Positions 9,140-14,349 of a stretch of DNA of 14,349 nucleotides are shown here, piece after piece. The stretch comes from Lachnospiraceae bacterium UBA938. GTDB taxonomy: Bacteria; Bacillota; Clostridia; Lachnospirales; Lachnospiraceae. Under the pieces are notes generated by a model. It was not told the origin of the DNA. It saw only the letters and a program-made list of their open reading frames with translations, and made no database searches. The first letter of the stretch is position 1; every line of letters begins with the position of its first letter. The position numbers and the translations under genes are program-made. The stretch covers positions 1 through 14,349 of the forward strand of contig DBDG01000005.1 of NCBI GenBank assembly GCA_002293475.1, given 5' to 3'.

Positions 9140-11272
9140 ATGCGTCATATGAAGCGAATCGGCCCCAAAATGTTGATCTCCCTGCTTACCACTTTTTTTG
9201 TCGTTCTAGGTACTTTCCTGATTCTTACCATCGTACAGACCACTTCACTTGCCGACAGCATGGCGGAAGATCTGACCAAGAGCACCGCTGAAAACTATGC
9301 CAACCAGATGTCGTCGATGTTTGACAAAGCCGACAATCTGGTGCTTGGTCTGCGGCTGGCCGCCGAACGATATGAAAGCATCCACATGGACAGCCGCCGT
9401 GTTTATCTGGACAACATGTTGGAAAAAGCTGTTTCCGATGAAATGACCGGCATCCTAGCGGCCTGGGCCTGCTTTGAACCTAACCAGCTGGACAATATGG
9501 ACAAGAAATATGCCAATGCCATGAATAACGATGAAACCGGAAGGTTCATATCATACTTTTACAATATCGGCGAAGGCACGAAAAGAGATGTTCTGGCCGA
9601 TTATGACGTTCCCGGTGCCGGTGATTATTATCTCATTGCCTTTGAGACCGAAAAGCCCTATGTGACGCCCCCTTACGATTATAAGGTAGGCAACGAGACC
9701 ATCAGCATCATCTCGGTCGCCTATCCGGTCGCCAACCGGGTCGGGAAAACGGTAGGTGTTATCGGCGTCGATTATACCATGGATTATATCAACTCCATAA
9801 ATGACGGCGTCAAGCTGTATGAAAACGGCTATGGCAGGCTGTTTACCGATCAGGGCATAATGATCGCGCATATCGACAAAGAGCTGATCAATACCGTGGA
9901 TCAGGATTACATGGAGAGCGCTGAGTCTGAAGCGATCAAAGCCTCACTTCTGGCCGGCAATACATATGTCAACAAGAGTTTTTCCAACGTCTTAAATGCA
10001 GACGCCCATAAAGCATTTACCAATGTTCCCTTAGGCAACAGCGGCGGCGTATGGATCTATGCCACTGAGGTTCCCGAAGCGGAAGTCATGGAGTCCACTA
10101 ACCGCATGATCATGATGATATCCATTATCGGCGGAATCGGCCTCGCCGCTGCCGCCGTCATTATAGTCATCCTTTCCGGCAATATTTCCCGTCCTATCAA
10201 GGCCATGTGTAAGACGGCCAATAAAATTGCGGACGGCGATTTAACGGTCTCTGTTCCTAATAAGTTCCGGCGCCGCAAGGACGAAATCGGCGATCTGTCT
10301 AACGACATTCAGCGGATGCAGGACAGCCTGTCGGCAACTGTCCGGGGCATCAACAATGCCTCGAACTCCCTGCTGGATCAGGTCTCACTGTCAAAGGATA
10401 CGATTGATGTCCTCAATGACCGGCTCATAGCCACCTCTTCCGCTACGGAAGAGCTGAGTGCCAGCATGGACGATTCCGGGACATCCGCCGAAAATATGAA
10501 AGCCACTGTCAGTGAAATCGAACTGGCCGTCGGCGTAGTTTCCGGCAAGTCGGAGGAAGGCGCCGGCCGGTCGGCGGAAATCCATGTCCGGGCTCAGGAA
10601 CTGGACAAAAATGTCAATGCCTCCATTGAGCAGTCCAACCAGATGTTCCGAGAGATCAAGATCTCACTGGAAAAAGCCCTGCATGATTCCAAGGCCGTGG
10701 ATGAAATCAATGCCCTTGCCGCTGCTATCCTAAGCATTACCAGCCAGACTAACCTGCTGGCTCTCAACGCTTCCATCGAAGCCGCCCGTGCCGGAGCGGC
10801 GGGTAAAGGCTTTGCCGTAGTTGCCAATGAAATCAGCTCACTGGCTGATAACTCTAAAAATACGGTAACGCAGATCCAAGCCATCACTAAGATCGTCATG
10901 AATGCGGTAAACGCACTGGCCAGCAGTTCCACGAACCTGCTGAATTTTGTCGCCGACAATGTTCAGAATGATTATCAGGACATGCTTAAAGCCGCCGATT
11001 CCTATAAAAACGATGCGATCTATATTGCCGATATGACAAGTGATCTGAACGCCACTTCAGAAGAACTATTAGCTTCCATTCATACCCTTCTGAAAGCCAT
11101 CGGCGAAGTTTCCACCACCGCTCAAGAGGGCGCGTATGCCACCGCGATTGTTGCCGAGCAGACTGCGGATATTTCCAATAACGCTTCCACTGTCGCAGAA
11201 AACATGAACAAAACCCAGCAGACCGCCGACGAGCTGACCGGGCTGATTAGCCGGTTTAAGCTGTTTGCCTAA
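9140..11272 (+). CDS. Methyl-accepting chemotaxis protein with dCache-type sensor domain
   Basis: 710-residue membrane chemoreceptor. TM1 ~11-33; extracytoplasmic dCache_1-like double domain ~35-320; TM2 323-346; HAMP linker ~346-400 ('ISRPIKAMCKTANKIADGDL'); coiled-coil signalling domain ~400-705. The conserved hairpin tip is at ~522-565 ('LLALNASIEAARAGAAGKGF'), which contacts CheA and CheW. Ligand binding outside the cell would modulate CheA and flagellar rotation. The C-terminus 'SRFKLFA' has no CheR/CheB-docking pentapeptide. The canonical amino-acid-binding dCache signature (YxxxxRxWYxxxY...D) is not evident, so the ligand is unknown. The ATG at 9140 follows AGGA at 5-nt spacing; M4 at 9149 is the alternative. 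The gene is monocistronic. No che or flagellar genes are in the window, so it is an isolated receptor of a motile cell. Confidence 0.94.
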   Translation: MRHMKRIGPKMLISLLTTFFVVLGTFLILTIVQTTSLADSMAEDLTKSTAENYANQMSSMFDKADNLVLGLRLAAERYESIHMDSRRVYLDNMLEKAVSDEMTGILAAWACFEPNQLDNMDKKYANAMNNDETGRFISYFYNIGEGTKRDVLADYDVPGAGDYYLIAFETEKPYVTPPYDYKVGNETISIISVAYPVANRVGKTVGVIGVDYTMDYINSINDGVKLYENGYGRLFTDQGIMIAHIDKELINTVDQDYMESAESEAIKASLLAGNTYVNKSFSNVLNADAHKAFTNVPLGNSGGVWIYATEVPEAEVMESTNRMIMMISIIGGIGLAAAAVIIVILSGNISRPIKAMCKTANKIADGDLTVSVPNKFRRRKDEIGDLSNDIQRMQDSLSATVRGINNASNSLLDQVSLSKDTIDVLNDRLIATSSATEELSASMDDSGTSAENMKATVSEIELAVGVVSGKSEEGAGRSAEIHVRAQELDKNVNASIEQSNQMFREIKISLEKALHDSKAVDEINALAAAILSITSQTNLLALNASIEAARAGAAGKGFAVVANEISSLADNSKNTVTQIQAITKIVMNAVNALASSSTNLLNFVADNVQNDYQDMLKAADSYKNDAIYIADMTSDLNATSEELLASIHTLLKAIGEVSTTAQEGAYATAIVAEQTADISNNASTVAENMNKTQQTADELTGLISRFKLFA

Positions 11273-11288
11273 CTGGCTTAAGAGTCAC

Positions 11289-11314
11289 CGTCAAAGGGTC
11301 TCGTCAAAGGGTCA
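11289..11314 (+). repeat. 13-bp tandem direct repeat, two copies plus a partial third
   Basis: CGTCAAAGGGTCT (11289-11301) and CGTCAAAGGGTCA (11302-11314) differ only in the last base. The unit starts again as CGTCA at 11316, at the edge of the large inverted-repeat element. It lies 17 bp after the chemoreceptor stop. It could be a slippage product or the edge of an inserted element. Confidence 0.75.
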
Positions 11315-11409
11315 TCGTCATATTGCCCGGGCCTCATCGGCTCAGGTTCCGGCTCCCGAAAATAAGTGCCGCTATGTTTCCCGCCACCAATATTGACAGC
11401 TTCCGTGTC

Positions 11410-11441
11410 GTCAGCAAGCGCCCTCCATGGCGCGTGCTGAC
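11410..11441. repeat. Hairpin A of the Y-shaped element (loop CTCCAT)
   Basis: GTCAGCA (11410-11416) pairs with TGCTGAC (11435-11441). After an A/G mismatch, GCGCC (11418-11422) pairs with GGCGC (11429-11433) and leaves the loop CTCCAT (11423-11428). Confidence 0.85.
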
Positions 11442-11442
11442 T

Positions 11443-11466
11443 TGGCCGGCCCTCCATGGCCGTCCA
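11443..11466. repeat. Hairpin B of the Y-shaped element (same loop CTCCAT)
   Basis: TGG (11443-11445) pairs with CCA (11464-11466). After a C/T mismatch, CGGCC (11447-11451) pairs with GGCCG (11458-11462) and leaves the loop CTCCAT (11452-11457). The stem sequence differs from hairpin A while the loop is identical, which suggests selection on the loop. Confidence 0.85.
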
Positions 11467-11556
11467 CCACTGGATTTTTGTTTGACGGGAAACTAAGCGG
11501 CACTAATTTTCTCCCGCAAGGAACCTGAGCCGATGAGGCCCGGACAATATGACGAT

Positions 11557-11704
11557 TCGGTATTCCAACTGGATGGCCGGCAATTTGTCGAAGACAGATT
11601 ATAGCGAGATAATAAATCTGTTATTCTATATTAGTTTGAAATAATATGATATAATATGGCTAATATATTATTGAATTCTAATAGTGTGGGGCAAAAAGGA
11701 TAAA
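11557..11704. other. AT-rich spacer without a recognised gene
   Basis: It holds short AT-rich dyads (CAGATT near 11595 with AATCTG at 11615-11620) and a TATAAT at 11650-11655 without a proper -35 box. A TTGAAA at 11636-11641 is 19 bp from a TAATAT. Either could drive the small broken regulator frame that follows, but none is convincing. Confidence 0.4.
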
Positions 11705-11946
11705 ATGTTATCCCCCGGTAGGATTATTAGGTTTAATCAGCTGAAATTTGCCAAAGATATTGCCAGGGATGTTGCCGGACAGGAAAGAGAAAAAGAAGAA
11801 GACAAAAACTTACCCAGGCCGAGTTCAGCTCACGCGCCGGGGTAAGCTTGGCTTCTTTAAAACGCTTTATACCCTATAATAAACGAAGCATTATAAATTT
11901 AACAAAGGGTGACCGTAATAGTAAACCAAATGAGGTAAACAGCTGA
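11705..11946 (+). pseudogene. Frameshifted and truncated XRE-family helix-turn-helix regulator (HipB-like)
   Basis: An ATG at 11705, with AGGA just upstream, opens a 46-codon frame (stop at 11843-11845) containing 'LKFAKDIARDVAGQ'. In the -1 frame from 11809 the translation becomes 'LTQAEFSSRAGVSLASLKRF', the hallmark of XRE helix-turn-helix proteins that often pair with HipA-type toxins. The break is at the A5 run 11804-11808: one more A would read D-K-K-L-T-Q and give normal spacing between 'DVA' and 'LTQ'. After 'LKRF' (11868) the homology stops, although this domain should continue. The frame then runs to a TGA at 11944-11946, overlapping the ATG of the response regulator. The HTH remnant is clear; loss of function is likely. 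A homopolymer sequencing error would repair the frame but not the missing C-terminal half. Confidence 0.65.
11875..11880 (+). promoter_or_regulatory. Candidate -10 box for the response regulator gene
   Basis: A perfect TATAAT 66 bp before the response-regulator ATG, inside the decayed HTH frame. No good -35 stands 16-18 bp upstream (CTTCTT at 17 bp), so it would be weak or activator-dependent. Confidence 0.35.
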
Positions 11947-12647
11947 TGAATATCTTGATTCTTGAAGACGACATTGCCCTGTGCCGCGGGATTGGACTGG
12001 CTCTTGCCGCTTACGACAGACATTTCTTCCTTTGCCACAGCCTGTACGAGGCAAAGGAAGAAATGAAAACAAGCCGGCCTGATGCATATATCCTAGACAT
12101 TAACCTGCCGGACGGCTCCGGGCTGGCTTTCTGCGCAGAACTGCGGGCGGCGGGCTATACCGCACCGGTCCTGATACTTACCGCCAACGATACGGAACTG
12201 GACATGGTGGCCGGCTTGGAGCGCGGGGCTGACGATTATGTGACCAAACCGTTTTCCCTGGCAGTGCTGCAGGCAAGGATGGAAGCCCTGCTCCGGAGAT
12301 ACGTAATACCGATAGCTTCCGTCGATACCGACGGCTTTCTATTTGATTTTGAGCAGATGCGCTTTGAAAAGAACGGCCATGCGGTCGAACTGTCCAAGAC
12401 AGAAGCGCGGCTGCTTCAGCTTCTTTATTCCAATAAGGGTCAGATACTGACCAGAGAGCAGCTGCTGGCGCATATATGGCCGGACGGCAGTGTCTATGTT
12501 TATGAAAATGCCCTGTCGGTCTCCGTGTGCCGCCTGCGTTCCAAGCTTGAGGACAAGCCTTCAGATCCTCAGTTCATCAAGACGATACACGGCATCGGAT
12601 ATAAATGGGCGGTGAGCCTAGGATATATGGCAAGAAACTACTGGTAA
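11946..12647 (+). CDS. OmpR/PhoB-family response regulator, orphan
   Basis: 233-residue cytoplasmic two-component regulator. The receiver domain (1-~118) has acidic residues E7, D8 and D9, phospho-acceptor D51 in 'ILDINLPDGSGL', T79 and K101 in 'VTKPF'. The winged-helix Trans_reg_C domain (~128-222) has 'LSKTEARLLQLL', 'LTREQLLAHIW', recognition-helix region 'VYENALSVSVCRLRSKLE' and wing 'IHGIGYKW'. Phosphorylation at D51 should promote dimerisation and DNA binding. The start follows GAGG at about 9-nt spacing and overlaps the stop of the decayed HTH frame, which allows translational coupling. The last residues 'SLGYMARNYW' are atypical. Relatives of this kind usually have a histidine kinase gene directly downstream, often with an ABC transporter; here only a 42-codon fragment and a convergent MFS gene follow, so the partner kinase appears lost or lies elsewhere. 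Confidence 0.92.
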   Translation: MNILILEDDIALCRGIGLALAAYDRHFFLCHSLYEAKEEMKTSRPDAYILDINLPDGSGLAFCAELRAAGYTAPVLILTANDTELDMVAGLERGADDYVTKPFSLAVLQARMEALLRRYVIPIASVDTDGFLFDFEQMRFEKNGHAVELSKTEARLLQLLYSNKGQILTREQLLAHIWPDGSVYVYENALSVSVCRLRSKLEDKPSDPQFIKTIHGIGYKWAVSLGYMARNYW

Positions 12648-12747
12648 AGCCGCACTGGGCATCCCGTACGGCCTGATTGCCGGCTATATTCTAGGGGTAA
12701 AGTTGGCGAAGCACACGATAATAGAGCGGCGGCGGGAACACGGATAA
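12622..12747 (+). pseudogene. Short open fragment resembling the end of a membrane protein
   Basis: In the frame shifted relative to the response regulator, and overlapping its last 26 bases, codons read '...GKAALGIPYGLIAGYILG' and then a basic tail 'RRREHG' before a TAA at 12745-12747. The hydrophobic Gly-rich segment followed by charged residues looks like a transmembrane helix with a cytoplasmic tail. There is no start codon or ribosome binding site. It could be the remnant of a kinase or ABC-permease gene that once followed the regulator. The family is not recognised, and chance is possible. Confidence 0.28.
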
Positions 12748-12768
12748 CTACAGAGCTTTTCCCGCCGC
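12729..12768. repeat. GC-rich inverted repeat at the convergent gene ends
   Basis: GCGGCGGG (12729-12736) pairs with CCCGCCGC (12761-12768) across a 24-nt loop that includes CTTTT. It spans the stop of the fragment above and the last codons of the MFS gene. The large loop makes it a doubtful terminator, but no better one is seen between the convergent genes. Confidence 0.35.
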
Positions 12769-14010
12769 AAGCAGCGTCCGGTCAAAAAGAAATACAAAGC
12801 CCATCACAAATATCGCGCCGCCTGTACCGATCAGGATCCAGTCAATTGATATCCTGTCCCCCAGCGGCCCCCACAGCACCATGCCGAGCGGCATCATCAG
12901 GCTGGATACCATTGTCAGGACTGAAAATACCCGCCCCATATAATCGCCTGCCACGTTGGTCTGGAGCGTCGCCGTCATGGGCGGATTAAACAGGTTCATT
13001 ACTAGGCCGGACAGGCCCATGCAGAGCAGATAGACCGAAAAATCCGTAATCATCCCCAGGCCGATGGTGCCTAAGCCCAGCAAGAAGGTCGATAATGCCA
13101 TCGTATGGCTTTTATTCTTAAATCCGCCCCACATGCCAATCAGAACGCCGCCAAACATCATGCCGACGAAATAAACGACCTCAACCGCCGCTAGGCGCTG
13201 CTCGGGACCGAAAGAAATGATATCCCGGAAGTTCCATATCCCATCCCCGAAGTCACGGGCCACCTGCAGCGGTGTCATGGTGGCAACCGGGGCGACTAAA
13301 ATATTGAAAACAGCACTTAATGCCAAGAATTTTATCAGGATTTTTTTCTCTCTTATATAGCGGATTCCTTCCGCCATTTCCTTAAAATACTGCCGGGCGC
13401 CGCCCTCGTCTGTTTCCTTAACTTTTGTCGCGCGGGCCGGAACCTTGACGAAAAACTGCAGGATGCCGATGCCGATTATGGCGGTGACCACGTCAATAAA
13501 CATCAGGATATGAATCGGGGCAACCGCCAGCAGCGCGGCGCCGGCCACCGGCGCGGCAAACATGACCAACGACTGGATGCCGCCACTGATCCCGTTCACC
13601 CGGGTCAGATGCTCCGGCGGCGCCAGTTCGGGAATCAAGGCATTGACCGCCGGCATTTGCACCCCCTGCCCCAATGACCGCACGGCCAAGCATAGGATGA
13701 GCATCATGTTGAACTCAAGTCCCATTGAAAAAACAACAGCCATGACCAGTGTCACCAAGGCAATGACAGCATCTGCTATATTAATAATATACTTTTTATG
13801 ATAACGGTCGGCCCAGACGCCGCTGAAAGGCGAGATGAAAAACATCGGAATGGTTCCGACGGCAGTAATCACGGCCATCATCACTCCCGATTGGGTTTCC
13901 AGGGTGATATGCCACATGATGGCATAATATACCAGCAGCGAGCCGAACAGGGTGATGCCCTGACCGATAATGAACAAGATAATATTGATTTTCCAATTCC
14001 GTTGCGTCAT
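12748..14010 (-). CDS. MFS transporter, DHA3 (macrolide-efflux/Mef-like) family
   Basis: 420-residue polytopic inner-membrane protein with about 12 hydrophobic segments, close in length to Mef-type drug:H+ antiporters. The loop between TM2 and TM3 carries motif A as 'GVWADRYHKK' (64-73). 'PPEHLTRVNGISGGIQSL' (131-148) and the following 'APVAGAALL' are typical of the DHA3/MFS_3 group (MefA, EntS-like). A cytoplasmic central loop (~190-222, charged, 'EMAEGIRYIREKK') divides the two halves, and a soluble insertion lies at ~250-275. The likely role is proton-driven export of a lipophilic compound; the substrate cannot be read from sequence. The start follows AGAGGA about 8 nt upstream and has its own promoter. 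It is not co-transcribed with any visible regulator; the response regulator is convergent. Confidence 0.9.
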   Translation of the reverse strand: MTQRNWKINIILFIIGQGITLFGSLLVYYAIMWHITLETQSGVMMAVITAVGTIPMFFISPFSGVWADRYHKKYIINIADAVIALVTLVMAVVFSMGLEFNMMLILCLAVRSLGQGVQMPAVNALIPELAPPEHLTRVNGISGGIQSLVMFAAPVAGAALLAVAPIHILMFIDVVTAIIGIGILQFFVKVPARATKVKETDEGGARQYFKEMAEGIRYIREKKILIKFLALSAVFNILVAPVATMTPLQVARDFGDGIWNFRDIISFGPEQRLAAVEVVYFVGMMFGGVLIGMWGGFKNKSHTMALSTFLLGLGTIGLGMITDFSVYLLCMGLSGLVMNLFNPPMTATLQTNVAGDYMGRVFSVLTMVSSLMMPLGMVLWGPLGDRISIDWILIGTGGAIFVMGFVFLFDRTLLAAGKAL

Positions 14011-14079
14011 AGTGTCTTCCTCTCTGCCTTATGCTGTGTTTAGGGGATCGTTACTGGTTCTTACGGTACAAATAACAAT

Positions 14080-14108
14080 ATTTTAACATAGCTGTGGCTG
14101 GAATACAA
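14080..14108 (-). promoter_or_regulatory. Candidate promoter of the MFS transporter gene
   Basis: On the minus strand, TTGTAT (14103-14108) and TAAAAT (14080-14085) are 17 bp apart. The predicted start near 14073 gives a ~63-nt leader. No attenuator-like hairpins or leader peptide were recognised. Confidence 0.5.
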
Positions 14109-14349
14109 CGGAGTACTTTTAAGAATTATTTTCGCTGCAAGCTGTTTTCGCTAAAATTAAGGCCATTTTCCGATTCGTTCCCCGCTACTCCGCCAGCCAG
14201 AAGAGATGATTTTCATTTTTCTGTCCAGCTCCTTACAGGAGGAAGTTTTGTAGTGTCTCAGCTTAAGCTTTATTCTTTTTACATACACTCTTTTCGGACA
14301 TGGGCGTGCTTTGCTTATCCATAAAGCCGGCAGAGGTGTTCCGTCTGGC
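14109..14349. other. Right-end region without a confident gene
   Basis: No convincing coding region on the plus strand. A small CTCCT/AGGAG hairpin (14229-14241, 3-nt loop) is followed by GAAGTTTT. On the minus strand a frame open from the window edge ends at a TAA (14263-14265) and gives 28 residues, rich in Lys and Ser near the end, possibly the C-terminus of a gene beyond the window. The evidence is too thin to name it. Confidence 0.25.

Larger units (their letters stand above)
11314..11556. repeat. 243-bp Y-shaped inverted-repeat element: MITE-like or structured RNA
   Basis: The ends mirror each other: ATCGTCATATTG (11314-11325) and CAATATGACGAT (11545-11556). The pairing continues through 24 uninterrupted base pairs (11327-11350 with 11520-11543), then a TCCC/TCCC internal loop (11354-11357 and 11512-11515), then TGCCGCT-type pairing (11365-11373 with 11496-11504) and GTTTCCCG with CGGGAAAC (11376-11383, 11486-11493). 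The middle carries hairpin A (11410-11441, 12 bp with one mismatch) and hairpin B (11443-11466, 8 bp with one mismatch), both with the identical six-base loop CTCCAT. No coding region is present. It follows the chemoreceptor gene, so it may be its 3' untranslated region. The folding is seen directly; whether it is mobile or an RNA is inference. Confidence 0.8.

Noticed and set aside
11314..11556. Long inverted repeat as a simple rho-independent terminator for the chemoreceptor gene
   Set aside because: No T-tract follows the right arm, and the arms are far longer and more branched than terminators; a short T5 at 11475-11479 lies inside the structure.
14094..14324. 76-codon plus-strand frame at the right end
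   Set aside because: It overlaps the MFS gene's promoter region, lacks a ribosome binding site and has composition unlike the real proteins here.

Overview
The window looks like chromosomal DNA of an anaerobic, probably spore-forming and motile member of the Clostridia (Bacillota). The evidence is AGGAGG-type ribosome binding sites, TTGACA/TATAAT promoters, a clostridial-type Rrf2 regulator, an extracellular collagen-like (Gly-Pro-Thr) protein of the kind found on clostridial and bacillar spores, and AT-rich spacers between genes of moderate GC. No rRNA, tRNA or CRISPR array is visible.

Layout. (1) 1-1245 is the C-terminal part of a large serine recombinase whose catalytic domain lies beyond the left edge. 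(2) 1265-1909 is the 3' part of a collagen-like surface protein gene. It has no start codon or ribosome binding site of its own and begins inside its Gly-Pro-Thr repeats about 50 bp after the recombinase stop, so the window starts inside an integrated element and leaves it within a host gene. (3) argS (arginyl-tRNA synthetase, minus strand) and a divergent Rrf2/CymR-like Fe-S-type regulator have facing sigma-A promoters. (4) A 1101-residue BvgS-like hybrid sensor kinase (minus strand) has two extracytoplasmic substrate-binding domains and two receiver domains. It ends 1 nt from the Rrf2 gene and is divergent from cysK (cysteine synthase), which has a strong promoter, an operator-like inverted repeat and a strong terminator. 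(5) A dCache-type methyl-accepting chemotaxis protein has its own promoter and leader stem-loop. (6) 11273-11945 has no intact gene. It holds a 13-bp tandem repeat, a 243-bp element with ~70-nt imperfect inverted arms capped by two hairpins with identical CTCCAT loops, and a frameshifted XRE-type helix-turn-helix remnant. (7) An orphan OmpR-family response regulator is followed by a short fragment of an apparent membrane protein. (8) A DHA3/Mef-like MFS efflux transporter is convergent with it.

How the genes may work together. The Rrf2 regulator, the kinase with amino-acid-binding-type sensors and cysK form a plausible cysteine/sulfur sensing neighbourhood (inference). The chemoreceptor may share ligand classes with the kinase, but no shared operon is visible. 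The stretch 11280-12747 looks like decayed accessory DNA: a structured repeat, a broken regulator, a response regulator without a kinase and a gene fragment.

The observations most worth following are the recombinase-interrupted collagen-like gene, which could be a skin-type developmentally excised arrangement, and the 243-bp Y-shaped element, in which the internal loop and both hairpin loops all expose UCC on one strand and GGA on the other.
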